DNA from: Chrysoperla carnea
Taxonomy: Eukaryota > Arthropoda > Insecta > Neuroptera > Chrysopidae
Length of the DNA: 64,000 bases
Direction: 5' to 3'
Assembly: GCF_905475395.1 (NCBI RefSeq)
Contig: NC_058340.1
Coordinates: 71,960,181 to 72,024,180 of the forward strand
In this document: in pieces, positions 13,436 through 26,700 of the stretch
Layout: each line of letters opens with the position of its first letter
How positions within the stretch are numbered: position 1 is the stretch's first letter
Position numbers and translations under genes: made by a program
Notes under the pieces: model-generated
The model's database searches: none
What the model was told of the DNA's origin: nothing
The model's input: only the letters and a program-made list of their open reading frames with translations

Positions 13436-13523
13436 CCGGTTTGTTGTATACTCAATACAAATAGGAGTCTATACTTTGTTAGATTATTTTACAATAAAAT
13501 TATTGTACACATGAAGTTACCGT

Positions 13524-13557
13524 TCAGTAGTGAGCTGAATTCAAACGAGGAAAGTTC
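13524..13557 (+). promoter_or_regulatory. Candidate Inr + DPE core promoter of brummer
   Basis: TCAGT at 13524-13528 fits the arthropod initiator. AGTTC at 13553-13557 sits exactly at +28 relative to the A and fits the DPE consensus RGWYV. No TATA box is seen. This would give a 5' UTR of about 200 nt before the ATG at 13726. It rests on motif match and spacing only. Confidence 0.35.
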
Positions 13558-13725
13558 TCTGCTTTGTAAATAAAATATTTTTTGTTATTTGTTTGTTTTT
13601 GTAAACAAAAACATAACGATTTATAGAGAGCTGTCAAATAAAAAGAAGAAAAACAAGTGAACAAATTTATTTTTTAATGTGAATTTGTGTTTTGTGATAA
13701 TTATATTATTTATACGGAAAGAAAA

Positions 13726-13885
13726 ATGAATTTATCATTCGCTGGATGCGGATTTTTGGGTATCTATCATGTGGGTGTTGCTTGCTGTTTTCGACAATAT
13801 GCTCCACAATTATTATTGGATAAAATATCAGGCGCATCTGCTGGAGCTTTAGCAGCATGTTGCCTGTTATGTGACTTACCGTTAG
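13726..13885 (+). CDS. bmm: brummer exon 1
   Basis: It carries the oxyanion loop and the GASAG nucleophile elbow and ends inside a Gly codon (G|GT) at a GTAAGG donor. Upstream in-frame codons begin with a GTG at 13687, which is not needed. Confidence 0.92.
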
Positions 13886-16800
13886 GTAAGGCTTTAACAA
13901 TATGTAAGGATTTGTATTGTAAAACAAAAATTATTTTCTGGAAATACTTTCGACTAATAAGTATCTTTTCTATTTTAATATCTTATGTTAAGTTTTCTAA
14001 TACTAATTTCACTAATTTTCTTCTTTAGTTCTGTAAGATTATTACTTTTACCGGCTTCAAATTTGTTGTTTGTCCCAATTTAAAAAAATTCTTTGCAATA
14101 TTTTTAAATCCTCAGTAGAGCAGAAGAACAATATATCTCTATTTCTCTTATGTAATTATAACGATATTACTGCATAGTGACGTAATAGTTCACTATTGCT
14201 AATATCAAACACACATATAAATATATTTTGCAGTCCTCAGAGATTTGAAAACTTCATATTTGAGACTGACTCTCGATAAAACTAATTAGAGTCTAGGCAA
14301 GGATTTTGATTTCGGATTTAAACTCTTTAGAAACTCTAGTTTTTTGATCATGCCTAATGGCATTCCCACGGAGCTTTAATCAGAATCTCTTATCAAATTT
14401 CACTTTGCCGGGATTCAACTTTTTGCTACCAAAATGTTCTAATTTAATCGACTGTATTGCAGTCAATGCCTATAGTTTTGCAAAAATTTTAAGGCGTAGG
14501 AGAGCTTCGCAACATAGAGTGGCAATGGCTAAAAGTCATTGTCATCCGTCAACTCATTTTTAAACGATAGTATTACTGACGCTTTGTTGTTGCCAAATAG
14601 CCCAAAAAAAAGAAGTATTAGGGTGTTCCGAACAGAAAATATTATAAATTTTAATAAAAAGAAAATTATTAATTTAAAAATAAATTTTTATTATTATTTA
14701 AATTAAATTTTGATAAAAAAACAAATAATTAAAAATGATAATATTGGAATGTTATACTTAAAACTAGATCAAACCCGTAGGGGACTAAACCGAACAAAGT
14801 TTTTTTTCACACCATTGCACATAAATAGAAAATAGTTTAGGTTTTATCTCTGTAGAAAACTCTCTAGCAATACTTACTTTTTCTATGCAAAATTTGAATT
14901 TCCATTGACTTATAGGTCTTTGTGAAGAGGATATCGGACATCGTATGCTTAAGATAATTACACCTATAATATTATTTATATTATTTCAAAAATTTATTGT
15001 GTGAAAGTTTACAAAATGTCATTAATCTTTTTTGTTTTAATTTATTTATCCTATAAATGGATAAACAACAGTGGCGGTTCTCTTGACCTTACTAGGAAGT
15101 TCTCTTAGTCAGATAATGTCTTTGGTAAATACAAATATTTACAAGAAACAATTTGTTGAAACAGTAACTTGTTGTTACCTATATTTAGACAAGGATTATT
15201 CAAAACTAGCTGAAAAACAAATTTTGCACAGAATGCAAATAAAGAATAGATTACAGCAGTCTTACTTAGAAAGGTCGCATTGTCAGTTACAAGGCAACTA
15301 AGACAATAAAGATTTAGACTCAAGAGTTGGCCTCAGTTAAGTAGCCGAGAATGAATGATTTAAGGGTCTACTCTTAGAGGCTTTTAAGGACTGGACTAGG
15401 GACCTATCAATTAGTCTGTATCACGGAGTTTTCTCTTTTATTCTGGTTCCACTGTAGTAAAATGCCAATCGAAAATCGTATAGAACGATTAATTCTTTTT
15501 ATTTATTTTGTTGATTTGGGCCCAATATTATACCTCCCTTCATATAGGTAGTCAATCTGAAGAAAGACTTAAACAAAAAGTAGGTGTAGAAGCTGTTTAC
15601 AAATCTTACTTCCGTATAAGGCTCTTGAACTTTCCGGTACGCCGCTGATGTGTAAAAGCAATGATTTTTTTTTGCCATAGACCTTTATAATGTTATTGTA
15701 CAAAACAGGTATCGTAGAAGGTCAATAACTTTCATCTTATAAAAATAATTGTATAATGATATATCTATTAAATACCTTTTTGTAAAAAGTATTAAAGACA
15801 TTTCTCACGTGTCACTTAAAATTTTTAAGTTTTAATTCACGTTTCTTTTATTTTCTTTATTCCAATTTCATCCAATTATTGTACTATTTAAAAAAATTAA
15901 GAATTTTAGGGGGAGGAACCAATAGGGGAAGGACACATTCAGGCTCCCAAAAAGTAGTGGGAGTAAACTGATTGAGTAGATGAACCTAAGACCTCCTAAA
16001 ATCGATTCTATAGATAAAATAACGTAGGAACGACCTTTTCCTTGCGTAAAACTTTCAAAGTCATGCCAATGTTTACGCTATTAAGAATTTTAGATATACT
16101 TTGGATATAAATATTAAGTGATATAAATATCGAGCATATTTCCAGGATTAGGTTATTTTTTAACGATACTCATCGGGATCGTTAGGTTTAGCTAACCGTC
16201 TTAACTAAGAAGATGGTGTTTATTGTCATAATTGATGTCATGATAGCATTGTCTATCTATTAAGACAAAAATTGAGTATTATATCTGACTTTCTCAAGTT
16301 AAAGAAAACTGTAGCGAATTGTTTACACTGAGTTTAGATTTTGTTTTGCTTTGTTCTATCTACCTAGAATAATTAGGAACTCTCTGGGTGGCACTACCTG
16401 GTGCAGTTTCTCTATTCAGTATACTGATAATAAGATAATAATCTAGCTAAACCTTCTTACTTCTATTTAAATTGAACTATGTTTTTAGTGTATGCTCTAT
16501 AGCTAGAATATAGAACAAATCTATCTGAAGACTTCTTCATGTTAGAGTTAGTCCAGCTAGACCAAAGCTCGTACTTATTAGATCAAATCTTGCTATAGTT
16601 CAGTTGTGCCTTTATCGTCTTTATAACGATACAGACAGTCATCGCGTTAACTTGTTAGAGTATGGGTAGTGGCTAATATAATAAAAGTATGAATATAAAA
16701 CAGAAAAATTTTAATATTAAAACGAAATACTTAAAGTAGACTTTATCTTACATGTGTTAATAATATGGATTACTGACAATCTTTAATGATTGAAGTAATA

Positions 16801-17705
16801 ATATATAATTAAACTATGCACCATAAATTTAAAAAAAAATACATATGTGTTCGTTCTATCAATTTTTTAGATAATCTATGTATGTACGTCATAGTTTATT
16901 TTCTCTTATTATTAAAGTTATATTTACAAAAATTAAAACACAAATTAAAAGTAGTATAATATATGATGCCGTACCCACATTAGCCACGTTATAATCCGGC
17001 TACCCACCATCTACGAAAAACAACCCTAACCTGAGTTACTCATTCAACTTGCGGTTGATTCAATCTACGCTATTGCGAATTTAGAATCTGTGAAACCGAA
17101 ACACAAATCGGTCGAAATTACGATCTGCCTACCACATATATATTTGAGTTTCTGTTTTTATAATTTTTTTTGATTAATTATTCCCAAATCAACAAGAGTA
17201 TATAAATAAGAATTCAATTAACATTTTTATTAAAGGCTATGCAAGATAAAAAGGTATGTTTATATTTTTGAAGTTGACAAAGGCTATATATCTCGTATTT
17301 TTTCAATACCGTTATATTGAGAGTGATAAAATAATAATTAAGTCAATATATTAAATTATTTATTCAATAAATTAATTTTAACAGTTATAAGACATCTTTA
17401 GGCGCCCTTTTTGAAATTATGCCTTTCTATTTATGTTTTTTATAGTATAAAAAGAAATTTTCCGACTGTAAACTTAGCTTTGCCTGCCTTTATGTTTTCT
17501 TGTGACTTAGAATCTAGCATTGATATTTACTTATAAGCAAGATCAGATAACTCAGGAGAAAATGAAGAGAGTCAACCATGGTTGCTCAGTTGTTTAAAGC
17601 GAAACCAATTCCGTTGGTAGTATGGCTAGGTTAGCGGGTTTGATTTCCTCCGTCGCAACAAAAAAAAAAATTTAATTATTGGTTGTGATGGGCTGGTGTA
17701 GTGCA

Positions 17706-17778
<73 letters not shown>

Positions 17779-20700
17779 TGAAGGAGGTGCACTCAGCCTC
17801 TGAAAATAATTGAGCAGTTAAAAAAAGAAATTATCAGCGGAAAAGCTGATAAAACACATGGATATCACAATGGACCCTATAGCCTAAGCGTGTCTCTCGT
17901 GGACAGCCAATATAACCTAACCTATGGTGATGAGATTACGAAAAGCGCTGTACTGGATATCCGACAACTACAATTCAGTAGTCTCTTAGTCCTACTGCTA
18001 TCAATCTGGTATAATTCTCCTTGTTACTTCTTTATGTTTCTCCCTTTTCCCGTTGAAAACTTCACGCATGTCTATCTACTCCTAAGCTTCCGTTATTAAT
18101 ATTCTGACATTTCCTACGATTCTACACAGACCATATCTGTCTTGTCATATCACAAGTATTATATCGTTTATAAGGCTCAGATAAGAATTGGACAGGATGC
18201 GCACATACGTCGTGCATCCTAACAAAGGTTTGTTTACAAATCTATTGTTTACAAGAACCAGAAATTTTTCGTAAACACAAAATAGATTAATCATCAGTAT
18301 GATTAGGAAATTAGCATATGTCATCAACAAACATTAATGATGCATAGATTGAAGGTTATTAATTTGGTTTTATTATGTATGTTAGGTCGCATCGTATTAA
18401 GCATACTGCAAATTAGAAAAACAACTCGTATATAGATTTGTTTTTCTCAACTCTAATATTAAGGTGAAGTACTCTTACAAAGTATGTGAGTAAATATTTT
18501 ATATTTTTCATAAACAAATCAAATAGATAATTATGTTATGCATATGTGAGTGTAATGACTCATATTGTTTGTTTATAATTAAATGTATGTTTTTAATAAA
18601 ATATTTTATTTTTCAAAATTATTTTTATTGATAATTAAAAGCACGTTTGTATGTATGTTTGTAAGTTTTCTTCAAAAGGAAAATTTTGTAAATAACTTTA
18701 ATGTTGTAAAAATACAATTCAGCAATATAATTCAAATAAGTTAATAGTTTGAACTAATTATTATAAACTATTATTATACTCTTTCTTCAGTAACGTAACT
18801 GCGTAACAATATTGGTTAATGGTTACAATCCGGCCTCTTTCTCTTTTAGTAAGGGAGGACACATTCAAATGTAAATCGGATCCTCTTCCAAATATAAGTA
18901 TTAGTAAAGAAATAATGATTGAGTAATATATGCATAGACCAAGTCTTTCGGTCTTATGAGGCAGAAAGTATTTTCCTTCTCACATCTAAAGCTTATATGA
19001 GAACTTCATTTCTAAGAAGAAAGTTAAATAAGTGCCTTGATAAACTACAAAGCGAGGTCATTATTTATTAACAGTGTATAATAATGTATTCAGCATATAT
19101 TTTAAATTATCAAAGTCATAGGAGAATTCGCTTCCAAGGGCCTCTATTAGCAAAGTTGTTGCGGCTATTACAGGACACTGGCCGGGCGGCAAGCATGCTG
19201 AACGCCTAGGCCTGACAGTGTATCACGACTATTACAGGAGCTGTCACAATGTGGAGGAGGAGACGACGATGTCTCATCTTCTCTGTCACTGTCCAGCTTT
19301 TGTCATGAGGAAATGGACTTATTTGAGCCAGCCTCTCTCTTTTCGACAACCTCTCTGACAGAAAATCCGTTGACGCCAAAGCACTCCTGATATTCTTAGA
19401 CAGCTCAAAATGGTTCATGGAGTAGTGGCCGAAGATAGGTCAACTCTTTTTCGGTATCACAAGGGATCAAATGGTCTAAGTATGTCCCAACGCAGGACAG
19501 CAACTCTAACCTAACCTAACTAGGGGATTCAAGGGTTTCGATTTTGTAATATATAAGTATTTGTCGTATCTGATGATGATTATAAGGAAGGAATTCTATA
19601 GGATTTTACTTTTAATGAAATTAAACAATTGTTCAAAAGCTTGGGGAAATAAACTGAGATACGTACCTGGACTTAATGTGTTATTTATTATAATAAAAAA
19701 TTATGAGTTTAATTCAAAAGCTTAATTGATATTGTAATAATTAAAAACGGTTTTGCAATTTATAATCATTGATATCGATTAAAATTAAATAAATCTTTTA
19801 TTTCCTAATAAAAATACTTTTTAATTCATTTTCATAATTATGATAATGTTTGCAATCACGCTCGCAAATAATGTTCAAGAAATTTTAAAAGCTACAATTA
19901 CGATTATAAATAAAAAAATGTAGGTACTTATCTGGTCTTAACGATGACAAATATTAAGAAAATTTTGCTTTTATTGGTCTCATAAACGACATTAAAATTG
20001 TGATCTTATATAAGATCACGTTTCTTTGAAGTTTTCCATTAATTTTATTTCATTATCTTTTTTAAATCGTTAAAAAAATCATTAAAATTGGTTGGAAGTT
20101 ATTTGCAATTCAAATATATTACAGTTAATTTATTGTAAAACCTAAATTACATAAAAATTGCTATTTTAATACACTTTAGAAATATTTTTATATGCAACTT
20201 TGTATGTTATTATCAATTCGACCCTGAATCTTATGTAAATAAATAAATTTTTCATTTAATTTTTCTTTTAAAAGTAATTTTAAAATAAATATAAATGTTT
20301 ACACAAATTACGAATGTTTATTTTTTCTTTCATCAATAAAATTTCCGGCCTTTGAGACTTACTCTCAAAAATAATCGTTCTTTTTCTCGGATAGTATTTT
20401 TTTGCTGTTTGCAGTTGGCATAACAACTTGAACCAAATCCATGATTTTAATTTCATAAATGCTACAAAATTGAATTTTACTCGAGAAACGGTGATTCTAA
20501 AGTCTAGGTGGAAATGTGATGAGTCAAAAATAATTATCTATTGCTGCGGGAAATATGATGTCGGTGGTTAATTAGCGGAATATTTTAAGATTAACTATAT
20601 TTTATGATTGAAATATGCTTAATCAGCATTTGTTTTAATATTGAGTGATACAGGGAACCGCACTTATATTCAAGATTGTTCGGTAAAACTATCTCATTAG

Positions 20701-23700
20701 CTTCTACAATGTTTGTGTCTAACTTATAACGAAGTTAGCAGATATCTTCGCGGTTTATACAATCCGCTTTAACGATTATTGCTGATTATGCCAACCGAAA
20801 CAAAATTAGTTCAGTTCTGAGTGGAGATTGTTGGGAATTGGAAGAAACTTGGAAACCAAGACTTAAGCAAGGGTTGACTGGCAAACTAAAACTTGACAAA
20901 TCAATGTTGCACCAACGCCGATTCCATCGGAATGCTTGATGTCTCCTACTGGTCCGGGAGCGGACTGAAAAATCACTTGACCCATCAGTAACCAGCTCAA
21001 ACTTTGTAATAAAGCGGCAATCAAACACGTAAAAAGAATGGGCCATGGCAACCCTGCTAAACCGGGGAAGGAGGGAAGAAATTTGTTACGAAGTTATAGC
21101 TTTCAATATACCTTTTCAAGAAATAATAGGTAATACCTTTTTTCAAACGTCGCCATACTTGATCCACAAAGGTAACCTGGCAACCTATTATTTCTTGAAA
21201 AACTAAATTGAAAGTTATAACTTCACGTGAAAACACCCGGTTACTCTATGGGTAAAGTTGGTATCCCAATGTGGCATTACAAATTTCTTCCCTCCTCCCT
21301 CCATCTGGTAGGGTTTTACAGCCCACTCTTGGACCATACTTGGATTATGCGATGGAAATATTTAACTCAAAATTTTCCTATCAACTGAGTATCATTAAAT
21401 ATTGTAATTTCCTTGGGAAATAAAAAATTTTACTTGTTTTTGGCTATCGTTTTTTCTTTTTAATTTATTTTTTATCACAAAAATTTCTGTTATATATTTT
21501 TTTGTATATTATTGATGATGATTGTGACACTTAAATCAAGTATTTATTTTTGTAATAATTTTCTCACATACCACATATATTGAATGTTAGTTACATGGGG
21601 GTTATCTAAAATAAATTTATATTAAATATTGTTCTTATCAACAATAATAAATATTTTAGTTTAGTTATTGCGTGTTGTTGATTGATTACTGAAGGTCATC
21701 AATATAAAATAATATACATATACTTACTTACATATTGAGTTGAGAGTCACTATTTTCACTACATCATCATCTTTTATTATTATTATACTTATAATAATAA
21801 CAACTTAATTATTTTATTACTGTTTATTACTTCATCATTAATATATGTATAAAAAAAATAATATAAAATATTATAAAAATATGACACAAACATTCTTTGA
21901 GATAAATAAAATTTGTAATAAAATATTCTAAACAAAGAATTATTATAATTGACTTCTACAAGCGTTTTTCGCCATTTTATACCATGCATAATCCACATAA
22001 ATATCAATTTGAATGTCTCGGTAATGCATTTTATTTCGTTAACTACGATATACACCAATAGATGTCAGGAAGAATCCTCTTTTGCAGTGTATGTTTCAGT
22101 TTTTCATGAAAACACGGATAAAACGATGTTTTTTAAAAATGAAACCTAGGTAGATCGACTTTTCGTCCAAAAACACTCCTACATACTCATTTTCATGAAA
22201 ATTGTTGGGACCATTTCCAAGATCGTTGATATATATATAAATATATACAAGAATTGCTCGTTTAAATATATAAGATATATCGAGGCATACATCAAGTTTG
22301 TACCTAGCGTAGCGCTTAAAAATATTTATAGTACGAACAAAATCTTGGTATAGGTGTTCATAAAATCACCTAACTAGTCCATTTCCGGTTGTCCATCTGT
22401 CTGCCTGTCTCTCCGTCTGTCAACACGATAATTCAAAAACTTAACATGAGATCTGAGACATTCTTTATTTGCTTCCATGGTGTATATATTATTATTCTGC
22501 TCGACGGAGGCAGAAACGCTCGGAGGGGAGAAAAAGTCTTATACTCACGGGGACAGCAGTAGTGGGTTTTAATACTTATAGTATGGTTGTTCATCCACTT
22601 TTATAACCTTGTATTAAGGTAATTACATCCTCCGGATAAAATCTCGTAATTGGGGGTTTAGCCAAGTTTCTTATTTTAGAATGTGTAGAAACGCCTTCTT
22701 TCACTTACAGAATTAAAAGATTTAAAGGAATATAAATTTATTAAAACTTGTGTACATAATTGTACGACTAATCTCGTAGAAGAACGAAAAAATATTTTTG
22801 TTTTCGGCACGTGCATCGTGTGTATAATTAAATTAAAATTTATGCAAAATAATAATAAAAATTTTGTTTGTAATTTTTTTTAAACACGTGAAATAAAAAG
22901 TCGTAATTATATTCAAATAAGCTTTTTAAAAAAGGATTACATTCATTAATTCAACATACAAGGATATTAAACTATTATTAACATAGAAACAATTTATTTT
23001 TGTAATTGTATTCACAATAAGTGGAATAATTGATGATAATCGTATTATTAAAAATAAACAATTGATTTTTTTTAATCCCCATGAAGTTAAAGTACTCAAA
23101 TGCTTTTTATTTAAACAATAAATTTAAAATCATTTTTTGTCTTATCTGAATCAAATTCGGATAAAATAATTTTGAATTACGTACAAAAAATAATATAAAA
23201 AAATTAATTTTTGTGTCTAAGGGTTAATTTTTTGGACAGGGGTGGGTTACAGATTTATTAAAAACAAAATGAATATTATTTGCACCTTTAGAAAGATACA
23301 AGAATAGACAGATACGAAAAAATTTTGAGGCAGAGAAGTCAAATTTTTGGGATCGTAATTTTGCACCCATCTTTGGATAAATCCTGGCAAACAAGGTGTG
23401 GATTATCGGTGCTGGTTCTGGCCTTGGCAGAATAGGGGATAATCCTGATGTCGAATTGGTTATATTACCCCAAAAATGTAAAACTAGACTTGATACCATG
23501 ACAAAATTTAAAAGTGAACTTAAAGTTGGTTAAAAAACGAAGAAGTTATAAGCAATCAAAGATGCATTCCAAGGTTTCCCATCTCCTTTTAGCAAAACAA
23601 AGTTTTATATATAATCTCTATAGTGATACCCACGTATGACGTCACTAGTGGGTATCTTGCTCTTTGTTTAGTTAGGAATTTTTAACGTTCATATCTTGCA

Positions 23701-26700
23701 TACTAGTAAAGATTTTTTAAAACCAATTTCACTTTTCTATTCGTGAAGTGAGAATTCTTCATCTGAAGAATTATGTAACTGCATCTGTTTATAAAAGCAC
23801 TTTAAACCTAGACACGCTACACCTTTCGGTGTAGATTTGTTCTAAAGAATGGCAGTATCCGGTAACCTTATTGTTTTGAAATTTTCTCATACAATTTGCA
23901 CTTTTTTAATACCTGCGTGCTCTGACTGGCACGTGCTGTAAATGAAATTAAAATACGATAACTTGATCATTTTAATGCAATTCGAATGATTGGAAAGTAA
24001 AAAGAAACACATGGTGGAAGCCCTACATAATTTAAATATGAAATTTAAAATTAGCAAGGTTGTAGTATTTTTTCAATGATATTGTTTTTGTAGGTCATGA
24101 ATAATAATGAATTGACCGTCAAATCATTTTGTACGTATCACATGAGTGTAGTAAAAAAAATCACACAAACGTAAAATTTTAACGCGATTATAAAATACGT
24201 CAGCAAAAAAAATTTTAATTAAAAACAATTTTTCTAGATAAGATACTATCATGAGAGTGCTATCAGTTTGTAGATAAAAGTTGTTTTGCGAAATATTACG
24301 AAAATAATTGGGTTAATCTTTCAAGGTTGCTCAATTTTTTTATTTTTACTTCTGGGTATAAAAATGTTTACTTGTTTTTTTATGTGGTCTTAATTTAAAA
24401 TTAGAAATTAAAAATTATCTGAAAGGTTTTTTGAACACAATATTATTTTGTTTAGATGATTTCCCTGCGCATTTGTTTCGAATATTTCTTTGATATACCC
24501 ACTCCGTTGGTAAAGTCGAAGGTCTATTATTCGATCTTCCTTGGAAGAAAATTTAGTTCCTACCATATTTTGATGAAGAATTTGCTTGTAATCAACAAAA
24601 TACTTAATGAATATCAAATAATTTCCTCAAGAGCTAACCATACTTTTCTTTCGAGGCGGAACGCCAGGAAGGTCGCAAACTTTCCTTTGGAACCTGGCTA
24701 CTGTGGAAATCTTATTTTGCATTGTTGCTTAGGCTGTGGATTGAGGGACATAAATCTAAGGTTTTCTTTCTAGCTCCAAGCTCTACATTCTTTTTTGCAT
24801 GCTTTCTATGTTGTTACAACTAAAGTCCATCGACGTCAAAGCTCTGCTGCTGTTCTTAAACAGCTCCAAATGGTTCATGGAGTAATGGTCGAGGATGGGC
24901 CGACCCTTTTTCGGTATCACAACGGACCCTATGGTCTAAGTGTGTCCCATCCCAGGACAGCCACTCTAACCTAACATAACCTATGTTGTTACAAACATTG
25001 CTTTCTTTATGACTTTATGAATCTTTATCTTCAACTTATTGATTTCTTTTCTTCTTCACTTCAGAAAATTTTCATATAAATAATTATATCTTGATTTTTC
25101 AGGTGACATGACCAGTGATGTACTAAGGATAGCTTGTGAAGCGCGCACATCTGTACTGGGACCTTTTCGTCCATCATTCAACATTCAAAATGCTTTATTA
25201 GAAGGAATTGATGCTGTAAGTAAACAAATTCCTTAAAAAAAATTTGATTAAACTTCAACTTGACTAACCACAATTATTTTTGGTAGATTCTTCCCGACGA
25301 TGCGCATATTCGAGTTTCTGGTAAATTACATATATCGTTAACACGTGTCTACGATGGTAAAAATGTCATTGTCTCACAATTTGATTCACGAGAAGATCTT
25401 ATGCAAGCATTATTGGCATCTGCATTTGTACCTGTATTTTCTGGCTTAATTCCACCAAAATTTAAAGGAGTCCGATACATGGATGGTGGTTTCAGTGATA
25501 ACTTACCAACATTGGATGAAAATACAATTACAGTGAGTCCATTTTGTGGCGAAAGTGATATTTGTCCAAGAGATGATAGTTCACAATTATTTCATGTAAG
25601 TAATTTTCATGCAATTTCATACCGCGTTTTCGTTTTTATGAATAAATTTTAAAGAAAATTATTTTTGTTTGCAGATAAATGTAGCCAATACTAGTATTGA
25701 ACTCTCAAAACAAAATATCTACCGTTTTGCAAGAATATTATTTCCACCACGTCCCGAAGTTTTATCAAATATGTGCAAGCAAGGTTTTGATGATGCTTTA
25801 CGATTTTTACATCGTAATAATTTAATAAGTTGTACAAGATGTTTATCCATTCAATCGACATTCGTCGTCTCCGAAACATTAGATGAAAGCTATGAATATG
25901 ATCCACAATGCAAAGAATGTAAATTACACCGACAACAAGCTTTATTAGGAAATATGCCAGACACAGTTTTAAGTATATTTCAAGATGCGATTGAATCGGC
26001 AAATAAAGGATTGGTTAATTGGGTATTCAGACATCGTGGAATGAAGATTTTATCCGTATTGACATTACCCTATACATTACCTGTAGATATCGCTTATGCC
26101 ACATATTCCAAGTAAGTGCAATTTGTATTTTTATAATTTTCTAATATCTATCTTTGTGGAAATATACATTTTTCAAATTCAAAGTTTTATGTAAAAGCGT
26201 TTTCAAGAGAGAATTTTTCCTGTCAAGTTAGATGATTACTCCCTAAAATAATATTTCGATTGCAACGTTTTGTTGAAAATGAGGTTTTCAAAAATAAGTT
26301 ACTTAAACTTATAAACCTTGCAGAAAGATTCTAAGATCTCATTCCAAATTTTGAGAATAAGTCAGTTTAAATTAGCCAAAGAGTCGACTATGTTATTGAT
26401 GCTACTTTTGCTCATCACTAGCTCAGGAATGGCCGGAATTTTAGATCTCTACCTTAAGGTTTTACCGACTCTTATTTTGGTGAATAAAGATAGCTTTTAA
26501 TTGCGTGCGCAAACAGGTGTCGTCAGACTACTGATACCTTTCGAAGTAACAACCTTAAGGAAAGGATATTCAAGAAGGTTCTTCCAAAAGTAGTATATGC
26601 CAGGGATGCACACTCCAAAGAGCTTCGTTTCTGGCGTCTCTTACCCTTGTGAATAAAGATTACCCTTGACTGCATACATGAACAAATGTCTTAAGACTAC

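Larger units (their letters stand above)
2732..13500. other. Intergenic AT-rich spacer between the divergent CYTH and brummer genes
   Basis: About 11 kb with no supported gene. It holds short hairpins (3009-3037, 5138-5175, 8044-8082, 11124-11158), a LINE 3'-end relic (6713-6866), a pair of related repeats (7741-7915 and 9285-9465), a decayed reading frame (6315-6543, minus) and most of one interspersed repeat copy (from 12650). Reading frames elsewhere in it are short and look random. Confidence 0.5.
13886..25102 (+). other. brummer intron 1 (11.2 kb), repeat-rich
   Basis: It is bounded by GTAAGG and TTTTTCAG. It contains retroposon relics (17578-17672, 17764-17928, 18790-18990, 19100-19515, 24837-24975), a (TA)n tract (17708-17775), a fold-back element (21060-21305) and an inverted fragment of repeat family R (22270-22460). 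Short frames inside it (14357, 15071, 20786, 21789 and others) show no domain. Confidence 0.85.

Noticed and set aside
13687..13725. Upstream extension of brummer from a GTG
   Set aside because: Not an ATG. The conserved N-terminus begins at 13726.
20786..21051. Two overlapping minus-strand frames of 86 and 62 codons
   Set aside because: No domain, and adjacent to a fold-back element. Overlapping frames of the same DNA cannot both be real.
23224..23499. 91-codon minus-strand frame in brummer intron 1
   Set aside because: No domain or splice context. Likely chance or a decayed repeat.
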